From CALBPI01 sp038531945 (GTDB lineage Bacteria > Pseudomonadota > Gammaproteobacteria > Steroidobacterales > Woeseiaceae), in the NCBI GenBank assembly GCA_038531945.1, contig JBCBBH010000005.1, positions 62,001-126,000 on the forward strand: a DNA stretch of 64,000 nucleotides, given 5' to 3'. The position numbers and the translations under genes were made by a program. The notes below the pieces were generated by a model that worked only from the letters and a program-made list of their open reading frames with translations, ran no database searches and was not told the DNA's origin. Shown here piece by piece: positions 25,914-35,123 of the stretch (its first letter is position 1; the number at the start of each line of letters is the position of its first letter).

Positions 25914-26585
25914 CTACTTCGGTCGGAACGAGCATGACGCCGCACGGTAGGCCCGGCTGAGCTTCCAGGGCACGAGCTTTTTCAGTCCAGTTTTCATCTC
26001 CTCTGCTGCGAGCTGAATATCGCTTTGTTCGAAATCACCGGCGTCTAGGTATCTGTCCAGGCGCTCCCGGAACGTCGCCAGTGATTCCTCTGCGCTGCCG
26101 CTGACGATGATTCCGGCAAACGTCGCCGTAGTGGTCAGCGAGAACTTAACGTCCTTTTCCTGTGGTTCAGCCCACTGAATGTCACTCACGCCGCTCCACT
26201 GAATATGAAACTGGTTTTCCGTACGACTGAAAAACTTGATCGTCGCACGCTTGATCACATCGTGTGCGTCCATGTGTAGTGTGCCGTGGTACTCACCCGA
26301 TTCGTCATGTCGAGGTTGGCTCCAGCTGAACTCGGTGCCCTCGAAATCTCGCCAATACCGGGTTGGGCAAGCGAGCGATCCTGTTGTCAGAATCGGCGCA
26401 TAGGGCCGGTCATCGATGTTGGGATCCATCATCGTCACGATCTCCAGCGTCCACCCGAGTTCCTTGCCTTGACCCTCATTGAATTGGTCGCACCAGTTGG
26501 GATCAGGAATGACGCCTGTCAAAACGGCAGACTCGATGGGGATTTGGTAGCCAGCGAGTGCAAGGGTGTTTTCGGGGATGGCCAT
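25914..26585 (-). CDS. Hypothetical protein
   Basis: A 223-residue soluble protein without signal peptide or membrane helix. Beta strands dominate ('DAHDVIKRATIKFFSRTENQFHIQWSG'), followed by a helical C-terminus. No catalytic motif and no family are recognised. Codon use is consistent through 670 bases and the frame is clean, so I take it as real. It is convergent with the PH-like gene (21 bases apart) and divergent from the next gene. Confidence 0.6.
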   Translation of the reverse strand: MAIPENTLALAGYQIPIESAVLTGVIPDPNWCDQFNEGQGKELGWTLEIVTMMDPNIDDRPYAPILTTGSLACPTRYWRDFEGTEFSWSQPRHDESGEYHGTLHMDAHDVIKRATIKFFSRTENQFHIQWSGVSDIQWAEPQEKDVKFSLTTTATFAGIIVSGSAEESLATFRERLDRYLDAGDFEQSDIQLAAEEMKTGLKKLVPWKLSRAYRAASCSFRPK

Positions 26586-26712
26586 GATGTGAGTGTTCGG
26601 TCTGTCGCCAAATTGGAAGTCGAGGTCGCGCGCAGTGACGCGTTCGGTAGTATATTTCTAGCCTTAACGTGAGTCATTTACGATTCGGTCGACCTGTGAG
26701 ATCTATAAACCT

Positions 26713-27336
26713 ATGAACCGCTCGGCACGCACCAATAAGACTATCGTTCGATACTCACTCGAAGCTGCGTTGATCGTGTTCAGCGTGTTGTTGGCTTTGT
26801 TTCTCGACAGCGAGCTAGAGGCGCGGAAAGATGCTCGCGTCATCGCTGAACTCACAGGTCATATCGAAGATGAGATGCGGCGGAATCTCACGATTGTTGA
26901 CGAGTGGTTGCCCTACCACGGTGCAGTACTCGCCGAGATTGATCGTTATCTTGACTCCGAGTCTATGTTGCAAAGCCTATTGACTGACAACGGTATCGAC
27001 TATGGCCGGCTAATGGAGCGAGGATTGATCCAAGACTTTTATAGCGACTCCTCTTGGCAGCTCGCCAGTCGAAGCGAGATTACGTCTCAGATTGAATTCA
27101 ACCTTCTGTACTCGATCTCGCAGGCGTATTTGTCGCAACAGAATGTTAACAACACCCTCGTGCGTTGTTCAGATCATTTCTTTGATCGTGACACGCAGAA
27201 TCCGGATCAATTGGTCGTCTCATTACGAATGCTTCGTAGTCTGTTGCAAGAGTTGGTAGGTCAGCAGACAGTGCTCCAATCTCAGTATCGAGAAGCGTTG
27301 GTAGCGATGGATGCACTGAGACGCGATAGTGAGTGA
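26713..27336 (+). CDS. Single-pass membrane protein, DUF6090-like
   Basis: 207 residues. A basic N-terminus leads into one membrane helix, 'YSLEAALIVFSVLLALFLDS', and then 'ELEARKDARVIAELTGHIEDE', a pattern typical of small proteins grouped as DUF6090. The remainder is helical and probably coiled coil facing the periplasm. The role is unknown. It overlaps the macro-domain gene by 8 bases, which suggests translational coupling. Confidence 0.65.
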   Translation: MNRSARTNKTIVRYSLEAALIVFSVLLALFLDSELEARKDARVIAELTGHIEDEMRRNLTIVDEWLPYHGAVLAEIDRYLDSESMLQSLLTDNGIDYGRLMERGLIQDFYSDSSWQLASRSEITSQIEFNLLYSISQAYLSQQNVNNTLVRCSDHFFDRDTQNPDQLVVSLRMLRSLLQELVGQQTVLQSQYREALVAMDALRRDSE

Positions 27337-27871
27337 ACCTTCTATCGCGCTCAGTCTACGTTTGGTTGACCTCAATCCAGCAGTGGTTGATGCATGGAGA
27401 ATTGCATTCCGAGCGTCGCCTGAAGTCCGGATTTACGTTGGAGACATTTTTGAATACGCGCGGTGCTGCGTTGTGTCTCCAGCCAACAGCTATGGCTTTA
27501 TGGATGGCGGGATCGATGCTGTTTACACGAAGCGATTCGGAAATGACCTCCAGCTCCGGCTCCAGGACAAAATTCGAAGACTCGACGGTCAGTTGTTACC
27601 TGTTGGAGCAAGCTTGCTGATAGAGACGCGAGATTCGACTATCCCATACATGATTTCAGCGCCGACGATGGAGACCCCTGGGCCTGTACCCAGCCACAAT
27701 GCGTTCTACGCGATGGCAGCAGTTTTAAACTGTTGGTCCAAGCACAGTGAGCTCTTGCCGGAAGTCTACTGTCCAGGTCTTTGCACTGATGTTGGGCATG
27801 TTGAACCTGCGATGGCCGCGGAGGAAATGGCGAAAGCATACGGTAAGTGGAAGGCTCGGCGAGATGGTTGA
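27329..27871 (+). CDS. Macro-domain protein (ADP-ribose binding)
   Basis: 180 residues. 'EVRIYVGDIFEY' and 'CCVVSPANSYGFMDGGIDAVY' form the macro-domain core, with the Asn and the glycine-rich loop that contact ADP-ribose. 'PVGASLLIETRD' and 'ISAPTMETPG' follow as expected. Such proteins bind or hydrolyse ADP-ribose modifications or O-acetyl-ADP-ribose in the cytoplasm. The start is a GTG at 27329 inside the upstream gene. No DarT-like ADP-ribosyltransferase is next to it, so a toxin-antitoxin role is not supported here. Confidence 0.85.
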   Translation: MSEPSIALSLRLVDLNPAVVDAWRIAFRASPEVRIYVGDIFEYARCCVVSPANSYGFMDGGIDAVYTKRFGNDLQLRLQDKIRRLDGQLLPVGASLLIETRDSTIPYMISAPTMETPGPVPSHNAFYAMAAVLNCWSKHSELLPEVYCPGLCTDVGHVEPAMAAEEMAKAYGKWKARRDG

Positions 27872-27957
27872 TTGCCCTATCCAGAAGGAGCAACGCGCCA
27901 GATGGGAGCTGCGACAATCTGTGGCAGTAGAATCGATAGGCAGCGGCGGGGAATAGT

Positions 27958-28212
27958 TTGGCTACGACCGATCTACAGCGTCATCTAGAGTTTCTGACTG
28001 ATCGGTGGTGCGCACGTAGAACTCTTGAACCGCTTCGCAGACTGCTGAATGCACGAGCAGCACTAAATGGATTGACCGATGGCTGGTCAGATTTTCGTTT
28101 TGAACTTCAGTCTATTCGGGCGGACTTTCAGTCCGATCTCGAGTCAGATGAATTCGACGCGTTGGTCGACGCAATCGATATTGCTGACAACGCACTAAGC
28201 GAAACTGACTGA
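27958..28212 (+). CDS. Small hypothetical helical protein
   Basis: 84 residues from a TTG at 27958 with 'cggggaa' upstream. It is acidic towards the end and predicted all-helical ('RHLEFLTDRWCARRTLEPLRRLL'). No family is recognised. It lies between the macro-domain and oxygenase genes on the same strand. The coding call rests on codon use and position. Confidence 0.5.
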   Translation: MATTDLQRHLEFLTDRWCARRTLEPLRRLLNARAALNGLTDGWSDFRFELQSIRADFQSDLESDEFDALVDAIDIADNALSETD

Positions 28213-28290
28213 CACTGTTATTTTCGGGACAGCGGATCAATGAGTTGACTTCGTTTAGATGATCGGGCGGAGCATACTAGGTGATGTGTG

Positions 28291-28878
28291 ATGGATAACG
28301 ATGCACTGGACGACTCAGCGGCCTACATCGTCTTGATCGAAGATCTACTCGATCAAGCGGAGTGCGGTCAGCTGATCGACTCCATTGAGCGTGCCGATCC
28401 GACGCCGGCCCCGATCAATACGGTGGACGGCGTGCAGCGTAACCCAGATGTAAGGAACAACGATCGTACGATGATCGAGGACGCCGAGTTTGCTGCCAAG
28501 CTCTTCGAACGAGCGAAGGCACGCATTCCGCCGCAGGTTTTTGGGCGAAACGTCGTCGGTTTAAACGAGTTGTTTCGATGCTATCGCTACAGGCCAGGAA
28601 TGAAGTTTTCGCCCCACACGGATGGTGCGTATGAACGCAGCCCGACCGAACGGAGCTTTTACTCATTTCTGATTTATCTCAATGAGGTGGAAGCGGGCGG
28701 TCAAACAAACTTCCTTGTTGAGCCGGAACTCTCTATCGAACCGAAAGCGGGACTTGGTGTGATTTTCCAACACCCGATTTCGCACGAAGGCGCCGTCGTC
28801 ACGAAAGGTGTTAAGTATGTGCTGCGTACGGATGTGATGTATGGAGTGCCCGACGAAGTGGGTTCGATGTCTACCTGA
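28291..28878 (+). CDS. 2-oxoglutarate/Fe(II)-dependent oxygenase, prolyl-4-hydroxylase type
   Basis: 195 residues. The double-stranded beta-helix core has the iron ligands in 'FSPHTDGAY' (HxD) and 'ISHEGAVV' (distal His), and the 2OG-binding Arg in 'YVLRTDVMY'. 'YLNEVEAGGQTNFL' is the characteristic turn between them. It should hydroxylate a protein or small molecule using O2 and 2-oxoglutarate in the cytoplasm; the substrate is unknown. The start is the ATG at 28291, with a GTG one codon earlier. It seems monocistronic. Confidence 0.9.
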   Translation: MDNDALDDSAAYIVLIEDLLDQAECGQLIDSIERADPTPAPINTVDGVQRNPDVRNNDRTMIEDAEFAAKLFERAKARIPPQVFGRNVVGLNELFRCYRYRPGMKFSPHTDGAYERSPTERSFYSFLIYLNEVEAGGQTNFLVEPELSIEPKAGLGVIFQHPISHEGAVVTKGVKYVLRTDVMYGVPDEVGSMST

Positions 28879-28928
28879 CATCGGGGGGCAGTCGGCCGAA
28901 TGGCTACTTTCGAAGTCATGACGAACTA

Positions 28929-29780
28929 GTGGACAAATCCGAATTCAATCTTCCAGCGTTGCTGGTGGCGCTTATCCAGACTCCTCAGTGGCCGACGACG
29001 AGCGATGAAGCGCGCCGTCAGGAGCTCAACCCCATACTGGGCAAAGATGCCGCCGAAAAATTATGGCCGGGGGAGCGGCGCATCGTGTTGTGCCAACCTC
29101 CGTTCGCAAGGCTGAGTGATGAGGTTGAAGGTAACGCCCAGTTTTGGGTGGATCAGCTGAGTCTTCGGAATTCGATTGACTACGAACGTAGCCTGATTAT
29201 CGGTGACTTTGGTCTGGGATCCGATTCAAAGATCGTACTGAACTTTGAACAAGAGGGAAGCCCGCGAGTCATGTTTCTGAAGTGGCTGGATCAAAGGCCA
29301 CCGCAGCAGGAGTGGGTCTGCTCGCATGAAACGTTCGAAGCATTCTGTAGTGATGTTGGGCTGCGCTGTTCCGATGCAATTAATCCTGATGGTTCGTATC
29401 GCACCGATCGCTACGCGTCGTTGAAGTATGTCGACGACGCCAAGTCCAGACCGACCTTCAAGCTTGCCTCGCGACGGTGGTTCTCGCGCCGGAGCGTGAA
29501 CGCCGAGCGCATTGCGACTCTTGCCCAAAAGGCGATCAAACGGGGATCGCATCTGGCGTTCTATGTCCGTCGTCTCGATGATCCGAGGTTCAGTCACCGC
29601 ATAACGATTTGGCCGTCGGGAAACGCCAACACTTTCGACGTCGAGTACCACGTAAGTCATCATCAGTGCGGGTCGTTCTGGAAGTCGGTTTACGTGCACG
29701 ACTTAATTTTCGAGTTGAATGGTATTTACCGACTCGATTCCGAACCGACTACATTTGGATACGAATACCGTGAGATTTAG
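28929..29780 (+). CDS. SMI1/KNR4 (SUKH)-like protein
   Basis: 283 residues from a GTG at 28929. The middle segment reads 'SLIIGDFGLGSDSKIVLNFE' and then 'PRVMFLKWLD...EWVCSHETFEAFCSDVGL'. This matches the usual SUKH ending: a strand holding the 'iGdfGlGsd-pIaLd' motif and a final helix 'tFeeFl'. Residues after 140 are an extra, unassigned region. SUKH proteins often act as immunity proteins to nucleases, but no toxin gene is adjacent, so this is only family background. Confidence 0.65.
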   Translation: MDKSEFNLPALLVALIQTPQWPTTSDEARRQELNPILGKDAAEKLWPGERRIVLCQPPFARLSDEVEGNAQFWVDQLSLRNSIDYERSLIIGDFGLGSDSKIVLNFEQEGSPRVMFLKWLDQRPPQQEWVCSHETFEAFCSDVGLRCSDAINPDGSYRTDRYASLKYVDDAKSRPTFKLASRRWFSRRSVNAERIATLAQKAIKRGSHLAFYVRRLDDPRFSHRITIWPSGNANTFDVEYHVSHHQCGSFWKSVYVHDLIFELNGIYRLDSEPTTFGYEYREI

Positions 29781-29813
29781 AAATATTGGCTGACAGTCAC
29801 TTTTTCGCGCACC

Positions 29814-30134
29814 ATGAAGATCAAACTAGGCTCAAATTGCACGCTGGATATCCCTAGCCCTAAGGATTTACTTCAGCTTGTCCCGGAAGGCATCTCCGGG
29901 GAGGTTCTGAACTACGGTCAGTCGGAAGGGCAAGTCAGGATTGGCGAGACCGTTTGGGGTGCCTACCTAGATCACAACAACGAATACTACTTGCAGTTCG
30001 AAGAGAGCGAACTCATGTGGGCTGAGCTGGCTGCGCTAGTAGATAAGATTTTAGAGCACCTTCGGGTCAATTGTCGTGTGCTTAATCCGAAAGTGATGGG
30101 GGTACACCACGGTCCGACGGATACTCAGTCGTAG
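29814..30134 (+). CDS. Small hypothetical protein
   Basis: 106 residues. It is soluble and acidic, with beta strands ('VRIGETVWGAYLDHNNEYYLQFEE') and one helix. No family is recognised. It starts 33 bases after the SUKH-like gene on the same strand and may be co-transcribed. In size and layout it resembles small immunity-type proteins, but nothing in the sequence proves that. Confidence 0.55.
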   Translation: MKIKLGSNCTLDIPSPKDLLQLVPEGISGEVLNYGQSEGQVRIGETVWGAYLDHNNEYYLQFEESELMWAELAALVDKILEHLRVNCRVLNPKVMGVHHGPTDTQS

Positions 30135-30181
30135 GTGTTGGGCGTTCGAACCATCGGATACTTGATCTGCGTTGTGAGCAC

Positions 30182-30640
30182 TTAGTCGTAGTAGCGCCGG
30201 AAGCGTGTTTGCAACGGGATCGATAGCGCTTTCATGAGGGTTTGCAGGACTCGCAGCGCTTCGTCTTCGGCTTTTTCCGATGGCGGGTTGTTGGTTACAG
30301 GAATCAACAGCTCGAAACGATCCATCGAACTGCCGTCGAGGTAGGTGACTTCAGCGGTCGCGAGTTCGTTCCGGATCTTTGCGTAGTCGTCCTCATTGAA
30401 TCCGGTCCGAGGAACGCCGAGTACCCAATTCCCCAGTTTATCTTCAATTGGTTTCGAGATGACAAATCGATAAGGGAAATTTTCGAACCGAATGACGATC
30501 CCGCCACGAGGGCCAGAAAATCCGGACTCAGCAATTCTATCGCGCAGCTCTGTTGCTGATCGCCATTTGCTGGTCGTCCTGCGAAAGAAGATCTCGTAAG
30601 CCAGCGCGAGTGCGATTAACGCACCAAAGAAGTACTTCAT
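30182..30640 (-). CDS. Hypothetical protein with N-terminal membrane anchor
   Basis: 152 residues. 'MKYFFGALIALALAYEIFF' is a signal anchor or uncleaved signal peptide. The rest is a soluble alpha/beta domain ('GGIVIRFENFPYRFVISKP') with an acidic helix near the end. No family is recognised. It is convergent with the preceding small gene and downstream of the next minus-strand genes, separated from them by 120 bases. Confidence 0.58.
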   Translation of the reverse strand: MKYFFGALIALALAYEIFFRRTTSKWRSATELRDRIAESGFSGPRGGIVIRFENFPYRFVISKPIEDKLGNWVLGVPRTGFNEDDYAKIRNELATAEVTYLDGSSMDRFELLIPVTNNPPSEKAEDEALRVLQTLMKALSIPLQTRFRRYYD

Positions 30641-30760
30641 GAGTGTAGATACTGTGGCAGACGGGGACAGGCGGATCAGGCAGTTTGCTATCGAAACACA
30701 TTCGTCCGAACGCGTCGAGCCCGTACCCGCAGTCTCGAGCGCGGTATGTTGTATGCGGCG

Positions 30761-31135
30761 CTATTGCGGGATGTCGACGGTCATCTCGGCACCGCCGTAC
30801 TCGTGGACCGAATCATGCGCACGAACGATGACCTGTTCGACATTGTCTGGAACCCGGACACCGCCTAATGAACGTTCGAAGGGCTGCTCGTCGTCGTGCG
30901 GATGCGCGAGGACCCGAGTGGCCAGTACTTCGCCATCCAAGGTAAGCACCTCCCAGCGATTTGCGTAGTGATCCCAGCCTTGATCGTCGTGTTCGACCGT
31001 GACTCGGAAACGGCACACACGGTCGTCATCGCAAGTGACGCGTACATTCAAAACATCCGCTTCGTCAGCCGGGAGGGGCGCGGGCAAAAGCGCAGTGATT
31101 GCCAGTAAGATGCCCAAGTCAGTCCAGTGCTTCAA
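30761..31135 (-). CDS. Conserved-looking secreted protein
   Basis: 124 residues. The signal peptide 'MKHWTDLGILLAITALLPAP' is cleaved near 'LPADEAD'. A single beta-sandwich-like domain follows with two cysteines in 'VTCDDDRVCRFRV' and the motifs 'YANRWEVLT', 'RVLAHPHDDEQPFERSL' and 'VRAHDSVHEYGG'. These histidine-rich motifs look conserved and could bind metal, but I cannot name the family. It lies 17 bases behind the PDZ gene and is likely in its operon. Confidence 0.68.
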   Translation of the reverse strand: MKHWTDLGILLAITALLPAPLPADEADVLNVRVTCDDDRVCRFRVTVEHDDQGWDHYANRWEVLTLDGEVLATRVLAHPHDDEQPFERSLGGVRVPDNVEQVIVRAHDSVHEYGGAEMTVDIPQ

Positions 31136-31152
31136 CGAATCGAACTCCCTAA

Positions 31153-32031
31153 TCAGCCGCCGAAGTCGATCGTATTCGTGCGCGGATTGATGTTGGCGCC
31201 AATAATGGAAATGCCCATCGGGCCACGCGGAATGTTGAGTAGGACCGGATCGCCATCTCGATACACCTCGACGTCAACTGCCTCGCCCGCGGCGCCAACG
31301 CTTCGTACGTCGCGAAGATCAGCGTTCGACAATACAGGTCTGCCGTCATAGCTGAGAATGACATCTCCAGGCAGCAGCCCGGAACTCTCGGCAGGCGAAT
31401 AAGGTATGACATTGCTGATGACCAGACGGTTCGACTGACCGCTGGCGTACAAATACTCGTCGTAACGCTTGTCCCCGAGCTCTGAGCGAAGCGGGTTAGT
31501 ATTGCGAGCAAGGCCATTCAATTCATTTTGATAACGCTCTGTTCCGAACCATCCCTCACGTCGTGCCCGGTCGTCAAACGCGAGTGCCTCGAACTGAAGC
31601 TCCGCCTGTATTCGACGAAAACGCTCCTGTTCGTATTCCGTGAATCCGAACTCCATCAGTCGATCTTTACGGGACTGTTGGTTACGGGCGGAACGCTCTT
31701 CGGGCGTTACGCGAGTCGCTGTTACCCGCTGCTCGGGGCGCATCGACGCGATCTCGGCTCGAAGCTCCTGAATCGACTGCTCCAGCGTTTCACGTTGTGC
31801 TGTCTCTTGCTCAAGCTTCTCCGCAAGTCGGGCGACGACTGCATCAAGCGGCTCGACAGCCACCTGATCTGAAGCTGAGCCATTACCGACCGAACCGCTC
31901 GGTGCTGGTGCTTCGAGTTGGTTTTCGGTCGATTGCGAGGGCGCAGAGACCAATGCAGAGACCACTAGCGCGGCGACTCCACCTGAGGCTGCCGTTACGA
32001 GGGCGAGTATTGCGTGTTGCCTTTCCAGCAT
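31153..32031 (-). CDS. Membrane-anchored PDZ-domain protein
   Basis: 292 residues. An N-terminal membrane helix ('ILALVTAASGGVAALVVSAL') is followed by a linker and a coiled coil at about 65-95 ('LAEKLEQETAQRETLEQSIQ'). A helical region comes next. A PDZ domain at about 190-280 has 'YSPAESSGLLPGDVILSYDGRPV'. The layout, with one anchor, a coiled coil and a periplasmic PDZ domain, recalls GspC-like secretion components, but no secretion genes are near. It is probably a periplasmic scaffold. It is the first gene of a pair with the small secreted protein. Confidence 0.82.
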   Translation of the reverse strand: MLERQHAILALVTAASGGVAALVVSALVSAPSQSTENQLEAPAPSGSVGNGSASDQVAVEPLDAVVARLAEKLEQETAQRETLEQSIQELRAEIASMRPEQRVTATRVTPEERSARNQQSRKDRLMEFGFTEYEQERFRRIQAELQFEALAFDDRARREGWFGTERYQNELNGLARNTNPLRSELGDKRYDEYLYASGQSNRLVISNVIPYSPAESSGLLPGDVILSYDGRPVLSNADLRDVRSVGAAGEAVDVEVYRDGDPVLLNIPRGPMGISIIGANINPRTNTIDFGG

Positions 32032-32237
32032 ATTTCCGACTTTCCTTTGTCCTGCGGTCGTGGTTTTCGCCGATCCGTCAAAGTCCGTAAGTCCAGTTAT
32101 GACTCTTCATATACTGTCGGAGTTCCGGTGGTTGTCAATTTGAAGCACGTTACTCAACGAATTGGTCGCCGTGTTCACGGGAGAGACCTACGGTCAGTTT
32201 CCTGAAATGGAGCCACCTTTTGAGCTTATCGACCGTT

Positions 32238-33350
32238 TCATTCTGCTTCATAACCCTCGACCCATCTGTAGCCGAGATAGCCCGATCGTTGTGTGATGAC
32301 CAGAGTGTCACCCACTTCGACGTCTTCGAAGAATCGAGATGAGACCTGAAAACGACGTGTGGATCGCTCGTTCGTCCAATCCTGCGTACGAACCCGGTAC
32401 GTGCGGCGGCTAGAGCGCCCGCCTGATCTCGATATTTTTTTCTCAACGACTTTGACTTCAAAACGCTCGCGGTCGGATTGGTCGAATGTTTCGTTGATTT
32501 CCGTGAGGGTTGCGACCGAAGTTGCGAATGCCCCAAACAGACCGACGATGCTGAGTTCAATGAGAATGATGTGAGTACGGGATGAGCGTCTGAGTATGAG
32601 AAGCGCGACGATGATCAGGCCGATTGCTATACCGACGCAGATGCGTGCGCCGTCGAATACCAGCGGTCCACTATCGATCACAAACGTATCTTTATCCCAG
32701 ATGTTGCGCATGAACTGGAATATCCCGTTCAGTGCTAATCCAGTACTGACACTTAACAACATGATTGCCTTGACCACGAAGCGGTCCTTGGAAGGGTAGA
32801 GCGCTTGGGTCGTTGATTGCGAGATCGCCGTAGAGACGTCGCGTAAAAATCGAACAGGAGATTTTGCAAACTCGCGGAGGTGGGTTTCTTCGAACGCGTT
32901 GGGGAGTTTGAATTTCACCCACAGCTGACCGCCACGATTGATGACCTCGACAACCCTAGCTTCATGCTCGCCTTTGTATTCGAAGAGATTGACCAACGCA
33001 GTGGCGACATGACTGTTCTTACCGATAAGCGAATGGACATTGGCGTTATCCGACCCGATGTAAATCCGTTCGTCGAATCCGACATTGCCTGTCTGGTACT
33101 CCTTGGACACACCAATCGCGCGAAAACACCGATCAATCCACGACTCGGATTTCAGAACAAATTCGACCTGTTTTGTACTTTCAACTCCGATCCGAAGTAT
33201 TCGTGATGAGAAGCCACGTTTTTCGAGTCGACCGAAGTAGGTTATTCCGTCGGACGAATCGGAACGACCGGACCACGGCTTCTGGAAGCGACGATGCGTT
33301 GCGTGTGCGGCAAACGCCAAAGTTGTGATCAGGCCGAAAAGAAACCACAT
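32238..33350 (-). CDS. Hypothetical multi-pass membrane protein
   Basis: 370 residues. An N-terminal helix ('MWFLFGLITTLAFAAHATH') precedes a soluble domain of about 160 residues. Three helices follow near 185-205, 225-245 and 255-280, and a soluble C-terminus ('TYRVRTQDWTNERSTRRFQVSS') ends the chain. The layout recalls E3-ligase-GIDE-like or DUF3592-like membrane proteins, but no motif is convincing. It stands alone, with a gene-free gap of about 200 bases on each side. Confidence 0.55.
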   Translation of the reverse strand: MWFLFGLITTLAFAAHATHRRFQKPWSGRSDSSDGITYFGRLEKRGFSSRILRIGVESTKQVEFVLKSESWIDRCFRAIGVSKEYQTGNVGFDERIYIGSDNANVHSLIGKNSHVATALVNLFEYKGEHEARVVEVINRGGQLWVKFKLPNAFEETHLREFAKSPVRFLRDVSTAISQSTTQALYPSKDRFVVKAIMLLSVSTGLALNGIFQFMRNIWDKDTFVIDSGPLVFDGARICVGIAIGLIIVALLILRRSSRTHIILIELSIVGLFGAFATSVATLTEINETFDQSDRERFEVKVVEKKISRSGGRSSRRTYRVRTQDWTNERSTRRFQVSSRFFEDVEVGDTLVITQRSGYLGYRWVEGYEAE

Positions 33351-33570
33351 GCTATGTACTCGGTGAGAATTTGCTGCTTGCTAGCGTGCACGGACAGTCG
33401 CGCAGCGTCGTATGGCTACCCGGTAAGCGCCAGATTGTGTCGACGTATTGACAAGGCGTCAAAGACAACTGTGAATGCCACCTCCGGAAAAAGGCTGACG
33501 GTTTGTCGTCTCGAATCGGTACAATCAGCCGGTCAATACAGCTTTCACCCCAACTCATGGAGCGATCTAC

Positions 33571-34692
33571 ATGATTCCGCGTTCATTGATATTTGGCTTG
33601 GTCGCGCTCTCGGTTAGCGTGGGTTCTTTCGCCAAAGAGCTTCCCCCTATTGAAAAGCTCGCCGTACCGCCGGGTTTTGAGGTGTCGGTTTTTGCACAGG
33701 TCGAAAACGCACGACAACTGGCGCGCGGCGACGACGGTGTGATTTACGTCGGCAGTCGCCGTGCGGGCAAATTGCACGCGGTTATCGATAACGATAAAGA
33801 CCACGTGGCGGACGAAGTCATCTTGATCGACGACGGCTTGCAGCTGCCGTCGGGTATCGCCTACAAAGACGGCGACTTGTATGTCGGTGCTGTGTCGACG
33901 ATCTATCGCTACTCGGATATCGCGAATACACGCGCGCAGTCGCCGCGCCCTGTGGTGATCACGGACAAACTCCCCACCGAGGAACACCACGGGTGGAAAT
34001 ATCTGAAGTTCGGTCCGGACGGAAAGCTCTACTTCCCAATTGGAGCGCCGTGCAACATCTGCGACGCAGGTGATCCCTTCGCGACGATTCTGCGCATGGA
34101 CGTCGAAACGCTTGGTGAACCGGAGATTGTGGCGCGAGGTGTGCGTAACAGCGTCGGTTTTGACTGGGATCCCAAAACGGGCGACCTCTGGTTTACCGAT
34201 AACGGTCGAGATCTTCTCGGTGACGATATTCCGCCGTGTGAACTCAATCATCTGACAGAGGTGGGTCAACATTTCGGGTACCCGTATTTTCATGGTGCCG
34301 GGATCGCGGATCCGGAGTTCGGAGCGAAAGGCGGCGAGCTCGCAGATTACCGTCAGCCCGCGCTGACGCTTGGACCGCACGTGGCACCGCTGGGCATGAC
34401 GTTCTACAGCGGATCGCAGTTCCCCGAGAGCTACCGGGGGGACGTCATTCTCGCCGAACATGGCAGTTGGAATCGCACGCCCGAAGCGGGTCCGATCGGC
34501 TACCGGTTGATCCATGCACGCCAGGACAGAGGCGGTCTTCAATATGATGTGTTCATCGACGGTTGGCTCAACGATGACGGTTCGCGTTGGGGGCGTCCGG
34601 CGGATGTACTGCAACTGCCAGACGGCAGCTTGCTGGTGGCCGACGACGAAGCGGGTGCGATCTATCGAGTCAGCTACAGCGGGGCGACTTAG
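33571..34692 (+). CDS. PQQ-type sugar (sorbosone) dehydrogenase-like beta-propeller protein
   Basis: 373 residues with a signal peptide ('MIPRSLIFGLVALSVSVGSF'). Blades repeat 'GDGVIYVGSR', 'GDLYVGAVSTIYRY', 'FGPDGKLYFPIGAPCN' and 'GDLWFTDNGRD'. 'HHGWKYLKFGPDGK' and 'GRDLLGDDIPPCELN' match the soluble glucose/sorbosone dehydrogenase group, where these regions bind PQQ and calcium. It should oxidise a sugar in the periplasm, passing electrons to a cytochrome or quinone. No PQQ biosynthesis genes are in the window. It is monocistronic, with the start after 'catggagcg'. Confidence 0.87.
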   Translation: MIPRSLIFGLVALSVSVGSFAKELPPIEKLAVPPGFEVSVFAQVENARQLARGDDGVIYVGSRRAGKLHAVIDNDKDHVADEVILIDDGLQLPSGIAYKDGDLYVGAVSTIYRYSDIANTRAQSPRPVVITDKLPTEEHHGWKYLKFGPDGKLYFPIGAPCNICDAGDPFATILRMDVETLGEPEIVARGVRNSVGFDWDPKTGDLWFTDNGRDLLGDDIPPCELNHLTEVGQHFGYPYFHGAGIADPEFGAKGGELADYRQPALTLGPHVAPLGMTFYSGSQFPESYRGDVILAEHGSWNRTPEAGPIGYRLIHARQDRGGLQYDVFIDGWLNDDGSRWGRPADVLQLPDGSLLVADDEAGAIYRVSYSGAT

Positions 34693-34749
34693 TTCAGCAT
34701 GCCGAATATGCGTTGGTTGTGTGCATAACTGCAGCCGAGATTCACAAGC

Positions 34750-35109
34750 ATGTCGCTGATGCATGTCCTGTTCGCTAAACGGAAGGCCATTAAGTTCATT
34801 CTGCTGAGCACGGTGGTCTACTGTGCGGCGGTACTCGGCTACATCTACTACGTCGCTGTGCCAGCTGCAGACCGGCCCGAAGCACTGGAAACGAAGTCTA
34901 TCGTACTCGCAACTTGGGCTGGGGCTGGCACTACCCTGCTTGCGGCAAGTCATCTATTCATGATTACCCGTGAGGATGAGGGGGACGACGGCCTGAGACC
35001 GTTTGTTGAAAGCTTGGTCCCACTGGCATTGATGTTCGTCAGCATTTGGCTACAGGGCTATATATTTAAGTACCACGGAGTTAGTTGGTTGCTAGGACCT
35101 TGGGACTAA
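34750..35109 (+). CDS. Hypothetical membrane protein
   Basis: 119 residues with three predicted membrane helices ('AIKFILLSTVVYCAAVLGYI', 'IVLATWAGAGTTLLAASHLF' and a C-terminal one). No family is recognised. It is the first of three small same-strand membrane genes (34750-36031) that overlap or nearly touch, so they likely form an operon. Confidence 0.6.
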   Translation: MSLMHVLFAKRKAIKFILLSTVVYCAAVLGYIYYVAVPAADRPEALETKSIVLATWAGAGTTLLAASHLFMITREDEGDDGLRPFVESLVPLALMFVSIWLQGYIFKYHGVSWLLGPWD

Positions 35110-35123
35110 AAAGAACTTCTCGC

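Noticed and set aside
27329..27871. Macro-domain protein as DarG antitoxin
   Set aside because: No DarT-like ADP-ribosyltransferase gene flanks it, and the C-terminal DarG domain is absent.
28929..30134. Polymorphic toxin-immunity island around the SUKH-like gene
   Set aside because: No large toxin, Rhs or contact-dependent-inhibition gene is nearby, and SUKH-like proteins also occur singly.
33583..34953. 456-codon open frame on the minus strand
   Set aside because: It is the exact antisense of the sugar-dehydrogenase-like gene, lacks family motifs, and its codon pattern is explained by the GC-rich sense strand.
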